From Pseudomonas sp. RGM2987 (GTDB lineage: Bacteria; Pseudomonadota; Gammaproteobacteria; Pseudomonadales; Pseudomonadaceae), in assembly GCF_022952855.1 (NCBI RefSeq), contig NZ_JALJDX010000190.1:1-53127 (forward strand): a stretch of 53,127 bases of DNA, written 5' to 3'. Below, one piece after another: positions 19,606 to 27,895 of this stretch. The notes under the pieces are model-generated. The model was not told where the DNA came from. It saw only the letters and a program-made list of their open reading frames with translations, and did not search any database. How positions within the stretch are numbered: position 1 is the stretch's first letter; every line of letters begins with the position of its first letter. A program made the position numbers and the translations under genes.

Positions 19606-21548
19606 TACTGTAGTGCGGCAAAAGGGAAATATTTGTAGCGCTTTCTGATAAGCGAATACTCGCTGACTTCATAAAGACCGACGGGAACGTCGGAGTCTTT
19701 GACAAAAATGCGCAAATACCAGTTTTTCTCCAATGTCGTCGCTGCTGGAAGCTCGAAATGTGTCGGTGCATCAGGATTTACGACGGCCAGCGGCAGGGCG
19801 ACCTGTGCAACGACCGCCTTGTCGCTGGAAACAATTTCGATACCAACCAGCCCTTGGTTTCCGCGCATCAGTGGTCGGATAGCCAGGGTTATACGGCGAA
19901 GATTGTCTTGTTTGATCGGCATGAGGTACTCCCGATACGGGACATTTCTCAAGTCGTCCCCCAAGGCCAGCATTGGGCGAGAAGTGTTGAGGAGGTGTTT
20001 TTTCGTGAAGTCCCTGAGGGAAGAAAATGCCGGTGAGATCGAGTCCCACAGTGAGCCTTTGCTCTTGTACAGCGAGACCAGTTGCAAGGAGCGAGAGGCA
20101 CGATAGCCGCTTACTTCGGTCTGAAGATTGTCGATTACCTGGAGCGCCTCATGGCGCGAGTGATCTGCATGCTGCTGTGCATTGCTGAGCGCCAGTTTCA
20201 GATGCTTCACCTCCTGCGCCAGCGGCGACTGGATTTGGGAAGCTTGCCGCGCCGAGGTCAATTCCTGGCTGAGCCGACTCTGTTCGCTTTTCCAGGAACC
20301 CTCCTTGGTACGATACCACTCGATGATGCCGTTGGCCGTAAGGAGCTCGGCCTTGAGCAAGGCCACTCTCGCATCAATAGTTGCCAGGCTTTCCAGTTTG
20401 TCACGCAGTTCCTGGTTTGTCCGTACCAGGGCCAGGACTTCGTGATTGGCTTGCGTGGCAGCAGACTGCGCATGAGCCAGCCTCTGCATGAGCTCGTCAA
20501 GCTGTGCAGATGATTGTGCAGCTTCATCCTGAAGTCGCATATTTTGTTCGTTGAGACTCAGCGTTTTATCATTCAGCAACTGATTCTGCAGCTCGGACTT
20601 CATCAGTTTGATGTTGCTTTCATGAAGCTGGTTATTCAGCAATTCGGTCTTTTCAAACAGCCCCATTACCTGCAAGCGCAGATGATGGTTTTCAGTCCTT
20701 GTCTCATGTACCAGGCGTTCGGATTGCGCGCGATCTTCGGTCAGCTCATTGATTCGCCGTTCGACAGCCACATCTGGGCCCTGAGCCAACGGTGTCCTGT
20801 TGGCGAGCTCAAGTTTCAATTCCTCGATACGCTGACGAAGCGCCGCTTCACTTTGGGTGAATTTCTGAATGATCTGTTCTTGCTCGTGCATCTTAAGGTG
20901 CCTGATGTAATAAGGTTCATAGGGTACGAACGCGTCGACATACTCGGAGAAGCTGGCGTCAGGCGAGCGTTCATCACCTTTCCAAACGATAAGCTGGTAC
21001 ATGATCTGTTCACATACGTTGAATCGTTCGTTACGAAACTTTCTCTTTTGCTCGAGAGGAAGGTGGCTGTATTCGGGGAAATAGAAAAACTCAACGTTGA
21101 TCAATCGAATATCAAGTCCCGGGTTAGAGTTGTCCGACTTTGAAAGCCCCCATGGACGTTGTACCGGGTCAGGATAATCAAGCGGGTCTACTGGCGTCTC
21201 GGGATGGTCCGTCCAGAAACGAGGCGTGTGCTCATTGAATACGGTGAGGTGGTAGGGGTTTGCGACGTTCAGTTTCTGTTCGTAATAAGGCGCGATGATA
21301 CATACCTGCGCGCCGTGCTTACACACACGATAAATTTCGCGCATTGTGAACATCAAGTCCTTGGTGTGTTCCAAGGCATGTGATGAAAATAGCAGATCAA
21401 CCGAGTCATCTTCTAACGGCAGAACTGCATCAATATCGGCCAGGATATCGACTTCCGGCATAGGAAACCGGTCAATTCCGATGAACCCTTCCTGCTTGCG
21501 TTTACCGCAGCCGAGGTCGATCCATACTGGTTCGTTTTCAGGTTTCAT
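19605..21548 (-). CDS. SAM methyltransferase with long coiled coil, possible chain-length regulator
   Basis: 647 residues in three parts. About 1-200 is a class I methyltransferase: DLGCG at 11-15, acidic end of the next strand at ID (25-26), and SSHALEH at 55-61. About 216-480 is rich in heptad-like Gln, Glu, Leu and Lys with few glycines or prolines, a predicted coiled coil of some 260 residues. The C-terminal about 165 residues look beta-rich and end the protein. This resembles WbdD of E. coli O9a, which caps an ABC-exported O-antigen and measures chain length with a coiled coil, but no kinase domain is visible. It is coupled to both neighbours by overlaps (4 nt upstream, 1 nt downstream). 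The methylated position is unknown. Confidence 0.7.
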   Translation of the reverse strand: MKPENEPVWIDLGCGKRKQEGFIGIDRFPMPEVDILADIDAVLPLEDDSVDLLFSSHALEHTKDLMFTMREIYRVCKHGAQVCIIAPYYEQKLNVANPYHLTVFNEHTPRFWTDHPETPVDPLDYPDPVQRPWGLSKSDNSNPGLDIRLINVEFFYFPEYSHLPLEQKRKFRNERFNVCEQIMYQLIVWKGDERSPDASFSEYVDAFVPYEPYYIRHLKMHEQEQIIQKFTQSEAALRQRIEELKLELANRTPLAQGPDVAVERRINELTEDRAQSERLVHETRTENHHLRLQVMGLFEKTELLNNQLHESNIKLMKSELQNQLLNDKTLSLNEQNMRLQDEAAQSSAQLDELMQRLAHAQSAATQANHEVLALVRTNQELRDKLESLATIDARVALLKAELLTANGIIEWYRTKEGSWKSEQSRLSQELTSARQASQIQSPLAQEVKHLKLALSNAQQHADHSRHEALQVIDNLQTEVSGYRASRSLQLVSLYKSKGSLWDSISPAFSSLRDFTKKHLLNTSRPMLALGDDLRNVPYREYLMPIKQDNLRRITLAIRPLMRGNQGLVGIEIVSSDKAVVAQVALPLAVVNPDAPTHFELPAATTLEKNWYLRIFVKDSDVPVGLYEVSEYSLIRKRYKYFPFAALQ

Positions 21549-24500
21549 TTATCCAAGGCTCTGCACATTTGGCTGATCTGACTGCGCGTTGTAAAAAGAG
21601 TTTCGAGCAGCATATCTTCATTTGAGGGTATCGATGGTCTTTGATCCGCTACTGTTGCTGACTGTACCGCGACCTGATGTTTGGAGAATTCATCAAACGC
21701 CTGGTTGTACAGATCCACCAGTTCGGATCGAACGTACGTAGGCCGGGCGAGAAATTGCATGGATCTCTGTGCACGGTCCACAATTTCCAGGCGCTGTTCA
21801 GGCGAAAGGCGCATATATTCCGAAATCGCTGCGGCCATCGCTTCAGGGCTGTCGTTCTTGGAAAGGAAGCCACTGTAGCGGTGTTTGATAATCTCTCCCA
21901 CGCCACCTACGTTCGTCGATGCCACCGGGATACCCATCGCCATGGCTTGTAGCATGGTTTGCGGCATAGATTCGTCAGTGGCAGAAATCAGCAGCAGATC
22001 CGCCTGATCATAGAAGGGTTTCGGATCATCAATAAAACCGTGCAGCGTGAATTTGTCTCGGAAACCGCTTTTTTCGATCAATGAAGTGCATTTTTGGACA
22101 TACACGTCGTTGAATACGTCATAGCCAATCAGGTCCACCGAGACATCAAATCCGGCCTCGTTCAGCAATATTGCGGCCTGGATTGCGCCCAGTTGGTTTT
22201 TCCTGGGCTGGAGCGTGCCCGATACGAGAATACGAAGTGCGTTCTGGATGTTCGCCACACGCTCGCGATTTTCTCGAAACGCATTGAAGTAATCGTCAGC
22301 GACTGGGCAGACGATGCGCCTGGCCGGACTTTTCGATAGGCTCGCCCATTTAAATCCATGAGTAAGCGAAGAACAATGGATCGAGTCGGCAAAGCGAACA
22401 ACAAACTTGTCGGCGCCTTCGTAGTATTGATGGACACTTGCTGTACATGGAATGCCCAGCCGTTTGGCCAGCAAGCTCATTGTGGGCGACCAGGTTGTAA
22501 AGTGCAGCAGCCCGATATTCTCGTTCGCCAGACGGCGGGCGAGGATATTTGCAGCCAGCTCATCCTGCGGTTGGAATGGGCGCTGGGGCTGAGGGGGTTC
22601 TGTGTAGCCCGACGGCCAACTTTCTTCTATCAGGTTAGCTCCGCCAGTGGCGGCGTCCCAACGCGACTTGAACGCGGCGCTATAGACAGCATCTTTGGGA
22701 ACGAGCCCCAGGACACGAAAGCCAAGGGATGCAACGAGGCTCGCATGCCTGATCAGATGAAGCGTGGCGCCGCCCAGCGCTGCTTCATGGAAACCATAGG
22801 CGATAGTCTTGTCGCCGAGTCTTGAGTGCAGGCGAACGGATTCGAAAGTGGCGAGGAAGTCGTAGAACTGCGATTCGGTGGTATACCGTGACAGAACCAG
22901 ATCACGAGCATTCTCAAGCATCTCGGTCCGTTCCTGCTGGCTCATCGAGTACGCTTTGGTCAAAGCAGCTTCCCACGCTTCGATAGTGTTCTCGACCTTG
23001 ATGCAACAGGCGTCCGGGATATCGGAATAAGGGACCGCGTCGGTGAAGATGCAGACCGCCCCGGCTGCGACCGATTCCAAAAGCTTGACCGGACTTTTGC
23101 TGCGGGCCGCCCGTGTACTGAAGTCGAGAGGGACCAGTGCCACGTCAAAGCTGCACATGCTCAAATCCCGCACGTAACTTTCATAGACATGGGTGAACGG
23201 CTTGAAATAGACCGGGCAATCCAAGGGGCCGAATTTATCCGGGTCCAATCCCCAGAAATGAAACTCGACGGAGTTCGAATTCTTACTGACGAAACTTGAT
23301 AGTGCCGGCCATAGCTCGCGCAAGATATCTTCGCGCACAGCCCCGGACATAATGGCGAACTTCAGACGCTTGTCGCGACGATAGGTACGCTTCTGAACGA
23401 ACCGGGCATGGATATTGGTATGGAGTCTGGCTGTCTTGCTGTTGAGTTCGCCCAGATCCTCATTAATCGCATCGCTGTACCCGATGCAGCAATCCACATT
23501 CTTGATCTGGTGGACGATCTCCTGGTACGCCGGAGTGCCTGGAGCCAGGAAGCTGTGCTGCGGTCCAACCGAATGGAAGTGCAGCATGTTGTCATCCATC
23601 AAATATGCCATGGGCGTCTTGCCCTTTTGGATATTGATGAAATGACTGGCGGCAGCGCCGACGGTTCGGTAGAGCACTGCTACGTCGATACCGGTCAAAT
23701 CTACGGTCAGCAGCTCGTTTTCCTTGACGAAAGTGCTATTGACCGCACGTTGCTCCGGCAACGTCGTGAAATTATTGATCGTGACATCGACCGAAGTGGA
23801 ATAGTCCGGCTTGACGGTCAGCAAATGCAATTTACGCCCGCGGGCGCTCGCTGCCACGGCCATTTCGCTATCGCTGCAGTAATCATTAAACTTAGTCAGG
23901 AACGGGATAGCTTCCATTCGCCGGTATTCGTTAATCTCCGCATCGGTGAATGAGCCGGAAAACTGCGCAAGATCGACAACGTCGTAATTGCCGATGGCCG
24001 CAGGCGTCAGCAACTGGTCCCGTGGTATGGACAGGCTCTTGCGGTACCGGGTGAAGAACAGAGGAATTTCCTTGCCCAGTGAGTCGGCCAAGTTGGCGCG
24101 CACATGCGACGTTACCTCATCCACCCAAATAAAATCGGCATGTTTGGCAAATCTCAGCCACAGATCGTAATCCGAAAAACGCCGCATCATGACGTGCGAG
24201 TCGTACATTCCGGCAATATCGTACAGCGCTTTGTGATGCATCACGGTGTTGTTGGCTATGTAGTTAGCGTTCATCAACAGACCGTAATTAAAGGGGCCGC
24301 CCAGCTTCCGGGAGGTTGTCGTTCCGTCAGCCAGTGCGATGTCGACACTGGCATTTCCATAGACAACTGCCGGTTTGCTGCATTTATCAAGCTGTTCTAC
24401 ACGTACTTGCAGGCTGTGTTGCGTCCATAAGTCATCGTCGAACTGATAAGCGATGTACTTGCCCTTCGCCAGCAGCGCGGCCTGATTAACCCGCAGGGCC

Positions 24501-24775
24501 GGGAGGCCACTATTTTTATGGTAGGAGTGGACGATGATGCGTGGGTCTTTTTTCAGATATTCCTGCAATACCGCCGCGGACCCGTCCCGAGAGCCATCAT
24601 CCACAATGATCAGTTCGAAATCTTCGTAGCTCTGGGCCAGCACGCTGTCGATGGATTCCTGGAGCGGGCCATGTCCGCGGGAGTAGGTAGGCAGGATCAC
24701 GGTGACTTTAGGAGCCGACGGAGCCTTGCTACTGGCGTAGACCTTAAGGTCAGTAGAAAAGTCGCTAAATTTCAT
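21545..24775 (-). CDS. Three-module glycosyltransferase (GT2 + two GT-B domains)
   Basis: 1076 residues. Module 1 (about 23-270) is GT2: VTVILPTYSRG, VDDGSRDGS at 58-66, DDD at 113-115 and SDYDLWLR near 201-208. Module 2 (about 315-645) is a GT-B fold with YLMDDN at 391-396 and KSPVKLLESVAAG, paralogous to the separate glycosyltransferase at 18388-19605. Module 3 (about 655-1040) is GT4: SGTLQPRKNQ at 852-861 and the donor loop ESMPQTMLQAMAMG, where the second Glu of the usual EX7E motif is Gln943. One chain could add up to three sugars in sequence. It is coupled by 4-nt overlaps on both sides. No membrane segment is seen. Donors are unknown. Confidence 0.75.
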   Translation of the reverse strand: MKFSDFSTDLKVYASSKAPSAPKVTVILPTYSRGHGPLQESIDSVLAQSYEDFELIIVDDGSRDGSAAVLQEYLKKDPRIIVHSYHKNSGLPALRVNQAALLAKGKYIAYQFDDDLWTQHSLQVRVEQLDKCSKPAVVYGNASVDIALADGTTTSRKLGGPFNYGLLMNANYIANNTVMHHKALYDIAGMYDSHVMMRRFSDYDLWLRFAKHADFIWVDEVTSHVRANLADSLGKEIPLFFTRYRKSLSIPRDQLLTPAAIGNYDVVDLAQFSGSFTDAEINEYRRMEAIPFLTKFNDYCSDSEMAVAASARGRKLHLLTVKPDYSTSVDVTINNFTTLPEQRAVNSTFVKENELLTVDLTGIDVAVLYRTVGAAASHFINIQKGKTPMAYLMDDNMLHFHSVGPQHSFLAPGTPAYQEIVHQIKNVDCCIGYSDAINEDLGELNSKTARLHTNIHARFVQKRTYRRDKRLKFAIMSGAVREDILRELWPALSSFVSKNSNSVEFHFWGLDPDKFGPLDCPVYFKPFTHVYESYVRDLSMCSFDVALVPLDFSTRAARSKSPVKLLESVAAGAVCIFTDAVPYSDIPDACCIKVENTIEAWEAALTKAYSMSQQERTEMLENARDLVLSRYTTESQFYDFLATFESVRLHSRLGDKTIAYGFHEAALGGATLHLIRHASLVASLGFRVLGLVPKDAVYSAAFKSRWDAATGGANLIEESWPSGYTEPPQPQRPFQPQDELAANILARRLANENIGLLHFTTWSPTMSLLAKRLGIPCTASVHQYYEGADKFVVRFADSIHCSSLTHGFKWASLSKSPARRIVCPVADDYFNAFRENRERVANIQNALRILVSGTLQPRKNQLGAIQAAILLNEAGFDVSVDLIGYDVFNDVYVQKCTSLIEKSGFRDKFTLHGFIDDPKPFYDQADLLLISATDESMPQTMLQAMAMGIPVASTNVGGVGEIIKHRYSGFLSKNDSPEAMAAAISEYMRLSPEQRLEIVDRAQRSMQFLARPTYVRSELVDLYNQAFDEFSKHQVAVQSATVADQRPSIPSNEDMLLETLFTTRSQISQMCRALDK

Positions 24776-25800
24776 GGCTGTTCCAAGGGCTGTTTTAGTT
24801 GGGGCGTAGTGTGACGAGAGAGGAGGCGATCAACCAACGGCCGTATTTTCTGTTGATATAGCCAGTACTCCAACTTGCCGAAAGCTATAGAGGTGGGGAG
24901 CGCTACTATCGTCATCAGCAAGAAAGAGGTATGGAACGTGGCGCCTGATGATTTGAGGGCCAAGTACAGACAATAAATAATTGGCAGGTGCAGTAAATAA
25001 ATACCGTATGAGTAGTCCCCTAAAATATTCAATGACTTGGGGAAAGGTTTTAGCTGGATGGCGAACAGGATAAGCATCGCGCCGACCAGTGAGGTACTTA
25101 GCAAATATCTGGATTCTGCAAAAAACGTTGATTCTACGCCAATGAGAAAAAATCCCATATAGGCTGCGGTTTTATGGGGCGAAAGAGTGAGGCGGGCGAG
25201 AAAATAACCGGTGATGAAAAATATATTAAGGGGAGACAGGAAAATAGTAGTGTAGTCCGGGTTGGGTAGACTAACTGATACACCGTTATGACCGGCGACA
25301 AGAATCGAAGCCAGCCACAATAGTAAGACCGCGTTCATCAATGGCGGTCGTGCTCGTGTTAGTAACATTAATGCAACGATAAATGTGTAGAAGAACATCT
25401 CGTATATAAGTGTCCAATATGGAACTTGGAAAGAGTCGTTCAATGAGCCTGAAGGAAACAAAAGGAGTGACGCCCAGTTGCTCAAGGCAGGACGATGAGA
25501 AGAAAATAGATAAAAAATTGCGGTTGAAGTTATTAGTGCAATAAAGTAGGCCGGGTATATCCGCGCCAATCGATGGCTGGCGAAAAAAATGGGTTTTTTA
25601 TCGGTTTGAAGAGCTATTACAAAACCGGAAATAATAAAGAAGACATAAACGCCTACGCCACCGAAATTAAATTTTCGAAAGTCAAGAGCAGCGTCTCCAG
25701 TCACTTGACTTGAGAAAAAGTAGGCGTGCTGCAAGAATACCAGCGCTGCGGCGAACAAGCGTAACGCTTGAATATTCTTGAGTGTTGATGTCCTTATCAT
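24772..25800 (-). CDS. Membrane O-acyltransferase (acyltransferase 3 family)
   Basis: A 342-residue, very hydrophobic protein with about ten predicted membrane helices. The N-terminal NIQALRLFAAALVFLQH carries the conserved Arg and His of the acyltransferase-3/OafA family, followed by FFIISGFVI and the RLARIYP motif. Such enzymes acetylate or otherwise acylate polysaccharides from the cytoplasmic membrane. The DNA is visibly more AT-rich than the flanking core genes, a sign of separate origin. It lies between the Wzt gene (33 bp away) and the large glycosyltransferase (4-nt overlap). Confidence 0.85.
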   Translation of the reverse strand: MIRTSTLKNIQALRLFAAALVFLQHAYFFSSQVTGDAALDFRKFNFGGVGVYVFFIISGFVIALQTDKKPIFFASHRLARIYPAYFIALITSTAIFYLFSSHRPALSNWASLLLFPSGSLNDSFQVPYWTLIYEMFFYTFIVALMLLTRARPPLMNAVLLLWLASILVAGHNGVSVSLPNPDYTTIFLSPLNIFFITGYFLARLTLSPHKTAAYMGFFLIGVESTFFAESRYLLSTSLVGAMLILFAIQLKPFPKSLNILGDYSYGIYLLHLPIIYCLYLALKSSGATFHTSFLLMTIVALPTSIAFGKLEYWLYQQKIRPLVDRLLSRHTTPQLKQPLEQP

Positions 25801-25833
25801 GTTCTTCCTTCTAATGGAGTGTTTATTACTTGA

Positions 25834-26592
25834 TTACAGGCTGTTCGTATGCGCATCGTTGTAGCGCTTGACGATCTCGTCGGTGGGGCCGTCCGCCACT
25901 ATCTCGCCCTTGTGCAGCCATATTGTCCTATTACAGAAGTCATTCAACAGGCTGAAATTGTGGGTTGTGAAAACCAGAATCTTGCCCTGTTCCATGAATT
26001 CAAACATTCGGCGTTTGGCTTTCTCTGCAAAAGAGATATCGCCGGCTCCCATAACTTCGTCGATCAGGAGAATTTCCGGATTGATACTGGTTGACACGGC
26101 AAACGCCAGGCGAATGAACATGCCGGAGGAGTAGGTTCGTACCGGATAATCAAGAAATTCTCCAAGTTCGGTGAACTTGGCAATCTCTGGAAGTTTTTCT
26201 TCAATCGCCTCCGGTGACATGCCTAACAATAGGCCACGAATACGAATGTTGTCCCAGCCCGACTGATTCATTTCGAAACCGGTGGCGAATTCAAACATTG
26301 GGCAGACATGGCCTTTGATTGAAACCGTGCCCGATGTTGGTGGGTAAATATCCGCCATAACTTTCAGCAAAGTACTCTTGCCGGCACCATTAAGCCCTAT
26401 CAGCCCAACGCGTTCTCCGTGGTTGATTTCCAGGTTGATGCCTTGCAGCGCAGCGATGCGATAATTGGTGGCAGTCGCGGCGTTGCGTGTTAGCAACTTG
26501 CGCTTGACCCAGCTTTTCAACCCTTCTTCGCTGCTCAATGCTCCTTCGAAAGTAATATCGACATTCTTCAGGACAAGTGATGCATGAGTCAT
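25834..26592 (-). CDS. wzt: Polysaccharide ABC transporter ATPase Wzt, short form
   Basis: 252 residues from the ATG overlapping the wzm stop by 4 nt (MTHASLVLKNVDITF); a longer frame to 26676 runs into wzm and is rejected. Walker A GLNGAGKS is at 66-73, signature YSSGM at 154-158 and Walker B ILLIDE at 174-179. The protein stops after the nucleotide-binding domain, so the C-terminal carbohydrate-binding domain found in the other Wzt of this window (39930-41189) is absent. Short Wzt proteins serve export systems that do not need a terminal glycan tag. With Wzm it would export an undecaprenyl-linked glycan across the inner membrane. Confidence 0.92.
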   Translation of the reverse strand: MTHASLVLKNVDITFEGALSSEEGLKSWVKRKLLTRNAATATNYRIAALQGINLEINHGERVGLIGLNGAGKSTLLKVMADIYPPTSGTVSIKGHVCPMFEFATGFEMNQSGWDNIRIRGLLLGMSPEAIEEKLPEIAKFTELGEFLDYPVRTYSSGMFIRLAFAVSTSINPEILLIDEVMGAGDISFAEKAKRRMFEFMEQGKILVFTTHNFSLLNDFCNRTIWLHKGEIVADGPTDEIVKRYNDAHTNSL

Positions 26593-27386
26593 AAAAGGAA
26601 TACCACGCGAGAGTCGAGCTTCATGGCCACGAGCAGTGACAGAAGCCAGGAGGTCAGTACGTAGACACCGGCCCACATGTAGTTTTCAGGCAGTGCCAGT
26701 TCACCCTGGATGATTGGGTGCCGTACGACATCAATAAGGTAATAAAGCGGATTGAGCTGGTAAATGAACCCAAGCCCTTTCTCGTGCAACATCTGGATCG
26801 GGAACATGATGGGCGTGACGAAGAACATCATTTGCAGCATCACGGCCATAGCGTGGGGAAAGTCTCGAAATCGGGCGCCCAGGTAGGCGCTGATCGTGAT
26901 GTGTCCGAAGGCCGCCATGATCAGAAGCAACAGGCCTGGAACGGCATATAGCCAGCCCATCGCGTTGACTTCATGAAAGAACAGCTGCACCGGTATCACC
27001 ACCGCAATACCAATAAGCAGCACGATAACGCTTGATATCAGGGTTCTGAGCAGATAGATCTGCTTGGGATAGGAAAATTGCTTGATATATCCCTCGGCCC
27101 TGACAAAGGTTGCGCTGGCATCGGTGATGGACGCGACGATGAACCCCCATAGTGCAAAGCCGCATGCCAAGTAGGGCAAGAACTCGTGGACGGGCTGACC
27201 GAATAACAACCCATAGATAAGGCCGACACCTGTAACAAAGAAACCGGTTGTCAGCACGATCCATAGCGGACCTATGAACGACCGGTGAAATCTTGCCTTG
27301 ATGTCCTGAACGCCCAGATAAGTCCAGACACGCCACATTTTCAACGCGCGGCCGCTATCGATAAACAGTCTTGTGACACTCGTCAT
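26589..27386 (-). CDS. wzm: Polysaccharide ABC transporter permease Wzm
   Basis: A 265-residue ABC-2 type permease. A cytoplasmic N-terminal amphipathic stretch (DIKARFHRSFIGPLW) leads into six predicted membrane helices, as in Wzm/KpsM/TagG. LNPLYYLIDVVRHPI is the usual C-terminal segment. Two copies pair with two Wzt ATPases. The gene overlaps both the acyltransferase upstream and wzt downstream by 4 nt. It is a paralogue of, but clearly different from, the Wzm at 39142-39930. Confidence 0.92.
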   Translation of the reverse strand: MTSVTRLFIDSGRALKMWRVWTYLGVQDIKARFHRSFIGPLWIVLTTGFFVTGVGLIYGLLFGQPVHEFLPYLACGFALWGFIVASITDASATFVRAEGYIKQFSYPKQIYLLRTLISSVIVLLIGIAVVIPVQLFFHEVNAMGWLYAVPGLLLLIMAAFGHITISAYLGARFRDFPHAMAVMLQMMFFVTPIMFPIQMLHEKGLGFIYQLNPLYYLIDVVRHPIIQGELALPENYMWAGVYVLTSWLLSLLVAMKLDSRVVFLL

Positions 27387-27895
27387 TCAATTCCCGCCAG
27401 GTTCTTCCGCACGCCCATTCTAATCAGTCCCTCGTAACGTTGCTCTTCCTGAAAGCCATGCTTGAGGTAAAGGCGGATGGCACGATCGTTAGTCTCGATT
27501 ACTTCGAGGAAAACGTATTCCAGGTCAAGTACTTCCCAACAGATACTCAACAGGACCCCGCACGCTCGACTGATATAGCCGCGCCCTGCGTGATCCGGAT
27601 CAGCCAGGAACCGGCCAACTTCGGCCGAGCGTGTCTGCCAGTCAATTGCGTAGACGGACGCTTGCCCTACCAGCGAACCTTCCGCTTCAACGACGAACAG
27701 ATAGTCTGTGTCCTTAGGCTGATAATGATTGTGAAACCAATTGGAGTGTTGCTCATAGGTCAATGGAGTCGAAGTCTTGAACCAGACACGAGCCTCGTCC
27801 CGGTTACGCCAGGACAAGGTCTCATGTAAGTCACTCTCTTCGATTAAGCGAAGACGCAACGCGTCGTCTCCAAACGAGGGGAGTGAACGCTTCAT
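27383..27895 (-). CDS. GNAT N-acyltransferase, probably for an amino sugar
   Basis: 170 residues from the ATG (MKRSLPSFGDD) that overlaps the aminotransferase stop by 4 nt. RimJ/RimL-like GNAT fold: LRLRLIEESD at the start, the acyl-CoA pyrophosphate loop within DPDHAGRGYISRA, and the C-terminal NDRAIRLYLKHGF. Coupled directly behind a sugar aminotransferase, it most likely acylates the new amino group of a nucleotide-linked sugar, as PseH or FdtC-type enzymes do. The acyl group (acetyl or other) is unknown. A longer start at 27922 lies within the aminotransferase gene and is less likely. Confidence 0.75.
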   Translation of the reverse strand: MKRSLPSFGDDALRLRLIEESDLHETLSWRNRDEARVWFKTSTPLTYEQHSNWFHNHYQPKDTDYLFVVEAEGSLVGQASVYAIDWQTRSAEVGRFLADPDHAGRGYISRACGVLLSICWEVLDLEYVFLEVIETNDRAIRLYLKHGFQEEQRYEGLIRMGVRKNLAGIE

